Shown: positions 1-7,194, counted from the stretch's first letter. The stretch is DNA of 12,032 nt from Kiritimatiellales bacterium (GCA_030621805.1 JAUXGY010000021.1:1-12032), one strand, 5' to 3'. Notes: generated from the letters alone by a model not told the origin. Translations and numbers: made by a program.

Positions 1-58
1 TGTCGAATCCGACAGCGACCGAGTGCCCAGTGAAAGGGATGGTGATGGCCTGCGTCAG
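1..58 (-). CDS. possible start of a downstream gene of unknown function, cut by the left window edge
   Basis: A minus-strand frame overlaps the stop of the corrinoid gene. The CTG codon at 58-56 shares bases with the TGA stop at 57-55 (CTGA), the kind of stop-start overlap seen for coupled genes in operons. From there the frame is open to the window edge and reads LTQAITIPFTGHSVAVGFD. This looks more protein-like than the other frames at this spot. There is no ATG, GTG or TTG start in this frame nearby and no clear Shine-Dalgarno sequence, so the start would be an unusual CTG. I do not recognise the product. By position, a corrinoid activator or methyltransferase would make sense, but nothing in 19 residues shows that. 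Confidence 0.25.
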   Translation of the reverse strand, partial: MTQAITIPFTGHSVAVGFD

Positions 59-681
59 GCGGCAATGCCCAGGGCATCTTTCGCCGACTTCACCGCCGTA
101 TTGGCATCGTCGGAATAGCCGTCGGCGCCGATTTCGTCGGCATAGGCCTGAGTGACGGGTGCGCCCCCGATCAGGATTTTTGCACCGGAATCTTTCAGAG
201 CATCCACGACTTCCTTCATGTAGGGCATGGTGGTGGTAAGCAGGGCGCTCAGCAGGATAACCTGGACCCCGCTATTAACCGCTTCGCGGTATTTTTCAAC
301 ATCGCAGTCAACGCCGAGATCAACGACATCGAAGCCCGCACCTTTGAGCATCATGGCGACAAGGTTTTTGCCGATGTCGTGCAGGTCACCTTTGACGGTT
401 CCGATAGCGACTTTTCCGATGGGTTCGTGCCCAGCAGCTTCGAGCAACGGTTCGAGAATATCGAGGCCCGCCTGCATGGCGCGTGCAGCAATGAGCATTT
501 CAGGAACGTAGGCTTCGTTCCGCGAAAAACGATCCCCGATTTCCGCCATGGCCGGAATCATGGATTCCATTAAAATCTCCGCAACGTCGCATCCAGCGTC
601 CACCGATTCCTGAACAATTTCCGCGACATCCTTACGTTTCCCTTTTAGCACTGCTTCGTATAAAGCTTCATTCTTGGCCAT
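55..681 (-). CDS. corrinoid (B12-binding) methyltransferase carrier protein, MtbC/MtaC/MtgC type
   Basis: Cytoplasmic corrinoid protein that carries a methyl group on the cobalt between a substrate-specific methyltransferase and a second methyltransferase. It has 208 residues, the usual size for this family (about 205-220). Residues 1-85 form the helical cap domain of B12-binding methyltransferases. Residues 88-208 form the Rossmann-like B12 domain with the base-off/His-on signature D99-L-H101-D-I-G104, where H101 is the expected lower cobalt ligand. SALLTTT (145-151) and GGAPV (172-176) line the cofactor site. I chose ATG 681 because GGAGGA lies just upstream; an ATG at 723 has no ribosome site and adds residues not typical of the family. 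The gene lies 108 bp after fhs and may have its own promoter. The likely partner is the pterin-binding domain encoded at 3425-4363. Which methyl donor feeds it cannot be told from the sequence. Confidence 0.93.
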   Translation of the reverse strand: MAKNEALYEAVLKGKRKDVAEIVQESVDAGCDVAEILMESMIPAMAEIGDRFSRNEAYVPEMLIAARAMQAGLDILEPLLEAAGHEPIGKVAIGTVKGDLHDIGKNLVAMMLKGAGFDVVDLGVDCDVEKYREAVNSGVQVILLSALLTTTMPYMKEVVDALKDSGAKILIGGAPVTQAYADEIGADGYSDDANTAVKSAKDALGIAA

Positions 682-712
682 AATTTTTCCTCCGTAGTTA
701 GAATACCTATAT

Positions 713-742
713 TTAATAGTCACATTAGATCCAATAACTCAA
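713..742 (-). promoter_or_regulatory. possible sigma-70-type promoter of the corrinoid protein gene
   Basis: On the minus strand TTGAGT (742-737) and TATTAA (718-713) are separated by 18 bp, each matching four of six consensus bases. Transcription from here would start near 706 and leave a leader of about 25 bases that contains the GGAGGA ribosome site. The gap between fhs and this gene (108 bp) is long compared with the 12 and 22 bp gaps upstream in the cluster, which fits a separate promoter. The call rests only on sequence match. Confidence 0.35.
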
Positions 743-764
743 CCGATAAATAGAGTGATTGGGG

Positions 765-786
765 TAAAAAATAGCACAATCATGCT
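765..786 (-). terminator. weak terminator-like hairpin after fhs
   Basis: Just after the fhs stop codon the minus strand has AGCAT-GATT-GTGCT (786-773), a five-pair stem with one G-U pair, followed at once by ATTTTTT. The U-tract is good but the stem is short, so at most partial termination is expected. Together with the candidate promoter behind it, this would let the corrinoid gene be expressed at a level different from fhs. Confidence 0.35.
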
Positions 787-789
787 GTA

Positions 790-2553
790 TTAGAACAATC
801 CGGTTACCTTTCCGGTATTCACATCAACATCGATCTGGCGATAGCCGGGGTTCGACCCGGTTCCCGGCAGCAGCTTAATGTCGCCTGCAACGGGAACCAC
901 AAAACCTGCTCCCTTGTAGATGAGCACATCGCGGATCGGCAGAATCCATCCGGTCGGTGCGCCTTTGAAATCAGGATTGTGCGACAGGCTGAGGTGGGTC
1001 TTTACCATGCACATGCCCATTTTCCTGACATCGGGGTCGGCCTCGAAAAGGGCTATCTTTTCTTCGGCTTCTCTCGACCACTCAACGCCGGATGCGCCAT
1101 AGATTTTAGTGGCGATAGTAAGGACACGATCCTTAAACGGCATATCAAGCTCGTAGAGATAGTCGAAATTATTTTCTTCTTCGCAGGCGGCCACGACCTC
1201 TTCGGCCAGTTCGACCGCACCTTCGCCGCCTTTGAGCCAGTGCTCGGAAACCGCGCAGCGTGCACCCTGTTCCTTTGCGATGCGCCGGATGAGATCGTGC
1301 TCGGCGGAGGTGTCGGTGTAGAACCCGTTGATGCAGACGACCGGGCTGACGCCGCTTTGCTTAACAATGTTGATATGGGCAACCAGATTGGCGCAGCCTT
1401 TTTCGAGCATCTCCAGATTTTCTTCCGTATAGGCGGAGTCGAGTGGTTTTCCGGGTTTAACGGACGGGCCACCACCGTGCATCTTGAGGGCTCGTACAGT
1501 AGCCACAATCACGACCGCATCCGGCTTCAGCCCGGAGTAGCGGCACTTCAGGTTCCAGAATTTTTCAAAGCCGATATCTGCCGCGAATCCGCTTTCGGTT
1601 ACGAGATAATCGCCCATGCGAATACCGAGGATATCGGCAATGACGGAGTTCTGACCAATGGCAATATTAGCGAAGGGGCCGGCGTGTACGAAGACGGGGT
1701 TACCTTCAATCGTCTGCACCAGATTAGGGTTGATGGCATCAATCATCAACGCGGTCATGGCGCCGTCCACTTCGAGGTCGGCGGTCGTCACCTCTTTACC
1801 GCTTCGGCTGTAGGCCACCACAATATTTCCGATGCGATTGCGCAGATCGGCCAGGCTGTTGGCAACGGCGAGGATGGCCATCAGTTCGCTTGAAACGGAA
1901 ATCTGGAAACCGGATTCCATTTCATAACCATCCATCTTACCCCCTTTGCCGATGGTAATGTTTCGCAGCGACTGCGCGCAGAAGTCGATCGCCCATTTGA
2001 TCTGTACGCGCTCGGGATCCACATCGAGCCGTTTGATGCCGATTTTTTTCAGGCGTTCGTCATCATAGTTATTTTCGTGCTGCATGCGGGCGGTCAGCGC
2101 CACCATAGAAAGGTTGTGGGCATTGGTGATGGCATCGAAATCACCGGTGAGGCCCAGTGAAAACGGGGCGAGTGGAATGCACTGTGCCAATCCGCCGCCA
2201 GCGGCGGAGCCTTTGATATTGAAGGTCGGGCCGCTACTGGGTTGACGAATGGCACCAATCGGTTTTTTGCCGATCACACCCAATCCTTCTACCAATCCCA
2301 TGGTAGTCGTGGTTTTTCCTTCGCCCAGTGGAGTGGGGGTGATGGCCGTGACATCGACATATTTACCAACGGGTGCATCCTTCAGGCGCTGCCAGGTTTT
2401 GTTGTAGTCAATTTTGGCCACACCGCGTCCCATAGGAATAAGTTCCCCTTCCTGTAGCCCGAGCTTTTCGCCAATCTCCTGCATCGGCTTAATATTCTTT
2501 TCTGCGGCTTCGGCAATTTGCCAGTCGGCCATCTGGGTGGGGTCGAGATTCAT
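790..2553 (-). CDS. fhs: formate-tetrahydrofolate ligase (formyl-THF synthetase)
   Basis: Catalyses formate + ATP + tetrahydrofolate to 10-formyl-THF + ADP + phosphate. The reaction is reversible and can yield ATP when formyl-THF is split to formate. The protein has 587 residues, slightly longer than the clostridial enzymes (about 557). The nucleotide loop TPLGEGKTTTT is at residues 74-84, and the family signature RQPSSGPTFNIKGSAAGGG is at 103-121. A second conserved block near GFAADIGFEKFWN and the ALKMHGGG stretch confirm the family. Loops read GDFDAITNAHNL and GPFANIAIGQNS, where clostridial enzymes have His (GD-x-H-A and NIAHG); I recall this form from a longer subgroup in Gram-negative bacteria. 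ATG 2553 is chosen because GGAG lies seven bases upstream. ATG 2565 abuts the stop of the channel gene and has no ribosome site. It lies 12 bp after the formate-channel gene, so the two are probably cotranscribed. Confidence 0.97.
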   Translation of the reverse strand: MNLDPTQMADWQIAEAAEKNIKPMQEIGEKLGLQEGELIPMGRGVAKIDYNKTWQRLKDAPVGKYVDVTAITPTPLGEGKTTTTMGLVEGLGVIGKKPIGAIRQPSSGPTFNIKGSAAGGGLAQCIPLAPFSLGLTGDFDAITNAHNLSMVALTARMQHENNYDDERLKKIGIKRLDVDPERVQIKWAIDFCAQSLRNITIGKGGKMDGYEMESGFQISVSSELMAILAVANSLADLRNRIGNIVVAYSRSGKEVTTADLEVDGAMTALMIDAINPNLVQTIEGNPVFVHAGPFANIAIGQNSVIADILGIRMGDYLVTESGFAADIGFEKFWNLKCRYSGLKPDAVVIVATVRALKMHGGGPSVKPGKPLDSAYTEENLEMLEKGCANLVAHINIVKQSGVSPVVCINGFYTDTSAEHDLIRRIAKEQGARCAVSEHWLKGGEGAVELAEEVVAACEEENNFDYLYELDMPFKDRVLTIATKIYGASGVEWSREAEEKIALFEADPDVRKMGMCMVKTHLSLSHNPDFKGAPTGWILPIRDVLIYKGAGFVVPVAGDIKLLPGTGSNPGYRQIDVDVNTGKVTGLF

Positions 2554-2565
2554 GAATATCTCCAT

Positions 2566-3402
2566 TTAGGATTCATTTTTTCTAAGATACAGGATCCAGT
2601 AGATCGTGCCGACAAAGAGTGCGCCGCCCACCATGTTGCCCACGGTGACCGGTAAAAGGTTATCGATCACAAACCCCGAAAGCGTCAGATTCGAAAGATC
2701 GGCGCCGTTGAGCAGGCCAACAATTTCCGGGTTTCCTTTCAGAAGCAGGCCGGCGGGAATAAAATACATGTTGGCGATGGAGTGCTCGAACCCCATGGCG
2801 ACAAAGGCGGTGATCGGAAAGAGGATTGAAAGGATCTTATCGGTTACGGAACGGCTACTGTAGCAGAGCCAGATGGCGAGACAGACGAGAATATTACACA
2901 GCATACCGCTTGCGAAGGCCTGCACGAAGGTTAGGTTGACCTTGTGATTGGCTATGGCCAGCGCCTTTGCCCCCACGGAGCTTGAGCCGTTAAACCAGTG
3001 TCCACTGAAATAAACCAGCATCACGATGGCCAATGCTCCGACTAGGTTTCCAAGAAACACAAACAGCCAGCTGCGCAGCATCTGCCTTACCTTAACCTTG
3101 CCGGTTAAACATCCCATGACCATGAGTGTGTCTCCGGTAAACAGGTCGGCGCCGGCAATGACGACCAGAATAAGCCCAAGCGAGAATGCCATGCCGCCGA
3201 TCAGTTTGATCAATCCGACATCCAGTGTGGAGTCATGTATGACAAAGGTGAAGAACGCCGCGCCGAAGGCTATGGATGATCCCGCCTGCCCCGCCAGAAA
3301 AAAGGCGCTTACAAAATCACGGTTTGCCTTACGGACCGCCGAGGCCTCGGCGTGCAGGGCCATCTCCGCCGGCATATAGGCATTCGTATTTTCCTTATTC
3401 AT
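2566..3402 (-). CDS. formate/nitrite transporter family channel (FocA-like)
   Basis: Inner-membrane channel of the FNT family, a pentamer that passes formate or related small anions. It has 278 residues, normal for the family, with about six hydrophobic membrane segments. The FNT signature AGADLFTGDT lies at residues 83-92. The second one, GNMVGGALFVG, lies at 255-265. The pore histidine is in GFEHSIANM at residue 207, close to His209 of E. coli FocA. ATG 3402 is preferred because it follows a weak AAGG site and does not overlap the upstream gene. A start at 3453 would add 17 residues overlapping that gene. The gene sits between the MetF fusion (22 bp gap) and fhs (12 bp gap). Its neighbour fhs makes or uses formate, so formate is the most likely substrate; nitrite or hydrosulfide cannot be excluded by sequence alone. 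Confidence 0.93.
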   Translation of the reverse strand: MNKENTNAYMPAEMALHAEASAVRKANRDFVSAFFLAGQAGSSIAFGAAFFTFVIHDSTLDVGLIKLIGGMAFSLGLILVVIAGADLFTGDTLMVMGCLTGKVKVRQMLRSWLFVFLGNLVGALAIVMLVYFSGHWFNGSSSVGAKALAIANHKVNLTFVQAFASGMLCNILVCLAIWLCYSSRSVTDKILSILFPITAFVAMGFEHSIANMYFIPAGLLLKGNPEIVGLLNGADLSNLTLSGFVIDNLLPVTVGNMVGGALFVGTIYWILYLRKNES

Positions 3403-3405
3403 ATT

Positions 3406-3422
3406 TTTGCCTTGCGGGCAAA
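3406..3422 (-). promoter_or_regulatory. hairpin over the ribosome-binding region of the channel gene
   Basis: Between the stop of the MetF fusion and the ATG of the channel gene the minus strand reads TTTGCC-CGCAA-GGCAAA, a perfect six-pair stem with a five-base loop. It ends three bases before the ATG. The only Shine-Dalgarno-like sequence (AAGG) is partly in the loop and partly in the 3' arm. The stem could lower translation of the channel or protect an mRNA end after processing. It has no U-tract, so it is not a terminator. Confidence 0.4.
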
Positions 3423-3424
3423 GC

Positions 3425-5842
3425 TTAATCCCGGAAGCTATCGCAGAATTCACCCATCAATTCGATGGCATCGGAGGTCTTGTCCATGTCGCCATCCATC
3501 GCAGCATAGGCAGAAACCAGTTCAACCAGCTTCGGATCGGCCGGCTTGTTTCCGAACTTGTGGGCGGCGTTGACGATGCCCGCGTCCAGACCATATTCCA
3601 TCGCTTTTTCGACGTAAGCCCGGCAGATTCCGATCTTGCGTCCGGGCAGGTCGCGGCAACTGTTGCTGATGCCCATCGAGAAATGAACTCCCTTCATCAC
3701 GGGATCATTTTTAACCGCTTTGATGGTTTCAAATGCGCGATAGGTGTAGCCCGCAACGCCCGGCATCATCGGCATATCAATGGCCAGCGGGAAGGCGGTG
3801 GCGTCAAAGAAAATCTCTTCGGCCTTGAAGCCATGCTTTATGGCCTTTTCAAAGATCTCTCTGGCGAAGGAAACGAGATCATCAACGGTTTGGGTTGCAC
3901 CTGCGTCTTCGGTCATGAGCAGACCGATGAAGGTAAAATCATACTCCTTTTTTAGTGGCATCATGGAGTCGGCTGAGTAGGTCTTGATCGAGTTGATCAG
4001 TGGCGGCTTTACGGGATCATTCGTATTGTACCATTCCTTGAGGCCTGCGATCAGGACGTTGTCGTCGGAAGAGTCGATGCAAACCGGAACGGAGCCGCCC
4101 CATTTACGGACCAGCTTGACGTATTCAACCATGATGTCCACCGCGTCTTGCGGGCTGGACTCGCCGAAAGCATCGACGTTGATCGCAATGTAGTCAGCGC
4201 CGACTTCCGCCTGATTTTCGATCAACGCGCGGACATAGTCGAGCTGCGGGCTATCGCTTTCGTAGGCGCCTTCGCCGAGGTCGTGCAGTTCGCGCATGAT
4301 ACCGCTGTGTTTGGGGATAGAAGCGTGGATGTCTTCGCCAATGTTGATGATTGCATTTTTCATGGTGTGGTCCTTTCCGAATAGGTAGTTAAGAATTGAT
4401 GATGTGTGTTCAAGTGATGCCTGACGAGGGTTGTTAATGGTTTTACGCAACCGCGCCAACCCGCCTTCCTCCGCCTTTGCTGCAAGATAAATTTGTTCTC
4501 CCCTGCAAATCACGCCGTCTTCATTGCCACAGGTTCCGTCCGGTTTGGCATCCCCGCACGGAGCATTGGCAAATCCTTTTGCGCAACCCCCCAGTGTGCA
4601 GTAACCAAAGTTTTCCGCAAGGTAGCAATCGCCGCACTCCTCGCAATCGAATGCCGCATGCTTGACGATCCGCTCCATAGCGAATAGGGATTTTCCACGG
4701 AAACTTTCGGGATTGCCTTTGCCCATTGTTTTCTTGAGCAGGTGGAACCCCTTGTGGTCGGGGTCGAGCAGGGCCTTGTGCATAAAATTGAACCAACGCT
4801 GGTGTCGCGTTTTCTTACCCGGTTCGGACGGGACGCGTTCACCCTCCTGATCGTAGAGATAAAAGGTTTCCGCAGGCGGCCAGCACAGGTTATCTTGAAA
4901 CTCAAGCCAGCCTTCACCGATTTCGGAGGCGCGGTTGAGGATCGTGCTAAATAGTTCATAATCATGGACGCCACCCAGATCAACCCCGGCATAGCCAAGA
5001 GCTTTATACATTGCCACCTGCTGCGCTGCGCGTTCCATGTGCTCTTCGAACGTTTCGGATTTAAGCTTGGCCAGCAATGCATCGCTCACATAGCAACCTG
5101 GTAGTTTTCCGGAATGCATCAGCCGCGGGGCCGCGTTGGTGGTGGTTAGAAAATAGACATTTCCCAGCACGGGCACCTTCAGTTGCGCCTCTTCCATGTA
5201 GAGCTTCAGTTCGAGGGCTTTTTTCCAATCCCACCCGACCTGTGTAATCAGAAAGCGGGCACCGCTGGCAACCTTCTTTTCCATTTTGAAATATTGCTGT
5301 AGCTGCGATGGCTCGGAGTACTTGAACGGCGAAACGGCCGCTCCGCTGTAGATCTGCTCCGCCTGCTCAAGTGCCCCCGGCTTTGCCGCCAGCAGGGCTT
5401 TGCGGTTGATCCGTGAAATCATCTGCAACAAGCCAATGGCTTCCAGCTCAAACACGCCCTTCGCCGACATCGGTACGTCGCCCGTTAAGGCCAGTACACT
5501 CTTCACGCCGCGCTGCTTATAACCAATCAACATGGAATGCAGGGCCGACTTATTATGATCCTTGCAGCTCAGGTGGGGAATAAAGTCGACCTCATCAAGC
5601 AAGCCGTTAGGGGATAACTGTGCCAGCACGTCTGATGGATCGAGATTGGAAACGCCGCCCGGATTTTGCGGCAGAGCAATGCCTGCAAAATCAAATCCTT
5701 CAGGAATGGATGTTGCGCCGTCCGCCTTGTGGCTGGACAGAAAGTTGACGATAGGAGCTATTTTATATCCCCTTCCTGCCGCAAGCTCGGCAATAATCGA
5801 AAATCGTGTTCCATCTAACAGCGTTTGTTTAAGTCGATTCAT
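3425..5842 (-). CDS. metF: fusion: MetF methylene-THF reductase, MetV-like Cys-rich domain, and AcsE/MtgA-type methyl-THF:corrinoid methyltransferase
   Basis: An 805-residue cytoplasmic protein with three parts. Residues 1 to about 315 form a MetF-like TIM barrel that interconverts methylene-THF and methyl-THF; recognisable blocks are HLSCKDHN (90-97), VLALTGD (116-122) and LITQVGWD (198-205). Residues 330-470 resemble the MetV/MTHFR C-terminal domain, with cysteines at 400, 403, 406, 415, 420, 429, 438 and 446, suggesting iron-sulfur or zinc binding. Residues 494-805 are a pterin-binding (DHPS-like) methyltransferase with NIGED at 500-504, ADYIAINVDAFGE, PLINSIK and GISNS..LPGR, as in AcsE/MtgA enzymes that move methyl between THF and a corrinoid protein. 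The start at ATG 5842 has GAGAGGA upstream. It is the first gene of the cluster. The third part can also start at an internal ATG (4363). In acetogens these functions are usually separate proteins. The direction of flux is not shown by the sequence. Confidence 0.9.
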   Translation of the reverse strand: MNRLKQTLLDGTRFSIIAELAAGRGYKIAPIVNFLSSHKADGATSIPEGFDFAGIALPQNPGGVSNLDPSDVLAQLSPNGLLDEVDFIPHLSCKDHNKSALHSMLIGYKQRGVKSVLALTGDVPMSAKGVFELEAIGLLQMISRINRKALLAAKPGALEQAEQIYSGAAVSPFKYSEPSQLQQYFKMEKKVASGARFLITQVGWDWKKALELKLYMEEAQLKVPVLGNVYFLTTTNAAPRLMHSGKLPGCYVSDALLAKLKSETFEEHMERAAQQVAMYKALGYAGVDLGGVHDYELFSTILNRASEIGEGWLEFQDNLCWPPAETFYLYDQEGERVPSEPGKKTRHQRWFNFMHKALLDPDHKGFHLLKKTMGKGNPESFRGKSLFAMERIVKHAAFDCEECGDCYLAENFGYCTLGGCAKGFANAPCGDAKPDGTCGNEDGVICRGEQIYLAAKAEEGGLARLRKTINNPRQASLEHTSSILNYLFGKDHTMKNAIINIGEDIHASIPKHSGIMRELHDLGEGAYESDSPQLDYVRALIENQAEVGADYIAINVDAFGESSPQDAVDIMVEYVKLVRKWGGSVPVCIDSSDDNVLIAGLKEWYNTNDPVKPPLINSIKTYSADSMMPLKKEYDFTFIGLLMTEDAGATQTVDDLVSFAREIFEKAIKHGFKAEEIFFDATAFPLAIDMPMMPGVAGYTYRAFETIKAVKNDPVMKGVHFSMGISNSCRDLPGRKIGICRAYVEKAMEYGLDAGIVNAAHKFGNKPADPKLVELVSAYAAMDGDMDKTSDAIELMGEFCDSFRD
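4361..4376 (-). promoter_or_regulatory. internal ribosome-binding site and start within the MetF fusion
   Basis: At the boundary between the Cys-rich part and the methyltransferase part, the minus strand has AAAGGA (4376-4371), then seven bases, then ATG (4363-4361), in frame. The protein starting here would be 312 residues, MKNAIINIGED onward. That is exactly where a free-standing AcsE/MtgA-type methyltransferase would begin. No stop codon separates the two parts, so both a full fusion and a free methyltransferase may be made from one message. Confidence 0.45.
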
Positions 5843-5973
5843 AAGTCCTCTCGTAGTGCCTATAGTGAGACATTAATCGTTGCCAGAGAATAGGAGGTTT
5901 ATCAGTCAGAGTAGGTTGTTCTTGCTGTGATGCAGTTAAATTGTGTAACCTTTCCTGAATAAATAAGGGAAAT
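5843..5973. promoter_or_regulatory. divergent promoter region between the MetF fusion gene and the AraC-type regulator
   Basis: These 131 bp separate the two divergent start codons and must carry promoters for both. For the minus-strand cluster the best match I see is CTGGCA, 16 bp, then TATAGG (5864-5859), which would give a very short leader beginning near the GAGAGGA ribosome site; this is weak. For the plus strand, TTGTTC at 5916-5921 with an A/T-rich stretch about 15 bp on is the only hint. TTTCC (5951-5955) and GGAAA (5968-5972) form an inverted repeat over the regulator's ribosome site. I see no sigma-54 site. Operators for the regulator would be expected here but I cannot define one. 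Confidence 0.45.
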
Positions 5974-7194
5974 ATGGGGTATAATATGTCAATCTTGTCA
6001 AAGCGCTTGTTTGATTCAGTAGCAAAGGACTACCGCTCAACCTATACCCTGTCCATCCAGTTGATGGCCCCCGATGGTTGTGTGATCTTGCCGGAAAACA
6101 TTCCCACCATTGAAACACTGCCGGCCGTAAACCGCACCCGGGCGCATAGCCTGAACGAGTGCGTCCGCTGGGGAGAACCCCAAGCCTTTTTCATTGCGCC
6201 AGGCATCATGAGTTGGATCGTTCCGTTGGTAAATCATACCGAATTACGAGGTGGTTTGTGTGGTGGCTATGTCCATATCGATGACGACTCGCAAAGTATC
6301 AATGCATCCATCAACTATCTGATTTCCGAAGGTGCCAAGCGGAATGACGCAAAAGCGTTCGTGGAAAATATTCCGCTATTCAGGCAGGAGCAAGTGCGGG
6401 AAGCGGCGGATCGACTCTATGAGCTCTTTTACCAATACAGCGGGTGGCAACCCCTGACCCTGAAGCGGAATAAGGATCAAATGATGCAACAACGGCAAAT
6501 TGCCGAAGAGATCCACCAACGGAAGGTCGATCAAAACAAGGCCTACCCCTACGATGACGAGCGAATCCTGCTCTCCCTCATTCGGGTGGGCGACCGGGCC
6601 GGAGCCCGGAAGATTTTTAACAAGATGCTCGCCGCCATGTTTCTCTATTCACCGAAGCAGGTGGTCGTTCGTGCGCGTGCCATCGAAATGATGGGCTATC
6701 TCGTGCGTGCAGCGGTAGAGGACAGTCCGTTGATGGAGCCTTTGTTGGAGCGGCATATGAAGTGGATCGAGCAGATTGTTGAGACCCAGGACTTTGATGA
6801 CCTTTGCAATGTATTGATGGAGGCGCTGGACGATTTTATGAACAGCATTTTCCTGCAAGGCTCCAGCCCCGTCAGCCCAGCCGTTGGAAAGGCACTCGAC
6901 CATATCGCCGCCAACTATACCGAACCCATCGCATTGGCCGACATCGCAGAGGCCGCCGGACTGAGCACCTTCCGCATTGCCCATCTCTTAAAGGAAGCCA
7001 CCGGAAAAACCGCCTTGCAAAATATCCACTACCTACGCATTCAGGAAGCCCGTCGTCTGCTTGAGGGCAGCGATATGTCCTGCACTGACGTTGCCTATGA
7101 AACCGGCTTCGGCGACCAGAGCTACTTCATCAAGCAATTCCGAAAATGGATGGGCATCACCCCCGCCAAATACCGCAAGTCCTGCAGAGCCTGA
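5974..7194 (+). CDS. AraC-family transcriptional regulator with PocR-like sensory region
   Basis: A 406-residue DNA-binding regulator. The last 100 residues are a typical AraC domain: the first helix-turn-helix spans about 319-344 (IALADIAEAAGLST...), and the second about 369-401, ending in the family hallmark GFGDQSYFIKQFRKWMGITPAKYR. The N-terminal 20-150 region (NECVRWGEPQAFFIAPGIMSW, then GGLCGGYVHID) resembles PocR sensory domains, which bind small molecules, but only weakly. Residues 195-295 look like the helical linker found in YesN-like AraC proteins. ATG 5974 follows AAGGGA; a second in-frame ATG at 5986 follows GGGG and is a fair alternative. The gene is divergent from the one-carbon cluster, so it probably responds to a methyl donor or pathway intermediate and activates that cluster. 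This role is inferred from position only. Confidence 0.9.
   Translation: MGYNMSILSKRLFDSVAKDYRSTYTLSIQLMAPDGCVILPENIPTIETLPAVNRTRAHSLNECVRWGEPQAFFIAPGIMSWIVPLVNHTELRGGLCGGYVHIDDDSQSINASINYLISEGAKRNDAKAFVENIPLFRQEQVREAADRLYELFYQYSGWQPLTLKRNKDQMMQQRQIAEEIHQRKVDQNKAYPYDDERILLSLIRVGDRAGARKIFNKMLAAMFLYSPKQVVVRARAIEMMGYLVRAAVEDSPLMEPLLERHMKWIEQIVETQDFDDLCNVLMEALDDFMNSIFLQGSSPVSPAVGKALDHIAANYTEPIALADIAEAAGLSTFRIAHLLKEATGKTALQNIHYLRIQEARRLLEGSDMSCTDVAYETGFGDQSYFIKQFRKWMGITPAKYRKSCRA

Noticed and set aside
682..723. Upstream ATG at 723 as start of the corrinoid protein
   Set aside because: It has no ribosome site, the added residues are atypical for the family, and the candidate promoter overlaps it; ATG 681 has GGAGGA upstream.
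979..1893. Long plus-strand open frame opposite fhs
   Set aside because: It is the mirror of a firmly identified gene; its translation has no recognisable motif and no ribosome site.
3403..3453. ATG at 3453 as start of the formate channel
   Set aside because: It would overlap the upstream gene by nearly 30 bases and add a non-family N-terminus; ATG 3402 fits the spacing better.
5889..5903. Strong AGGAGG ribosome-site sequence on the plus strand in the divergent gap
   Set aside because: No start codon lies at a workable distance downstream, so it does not define a gene.
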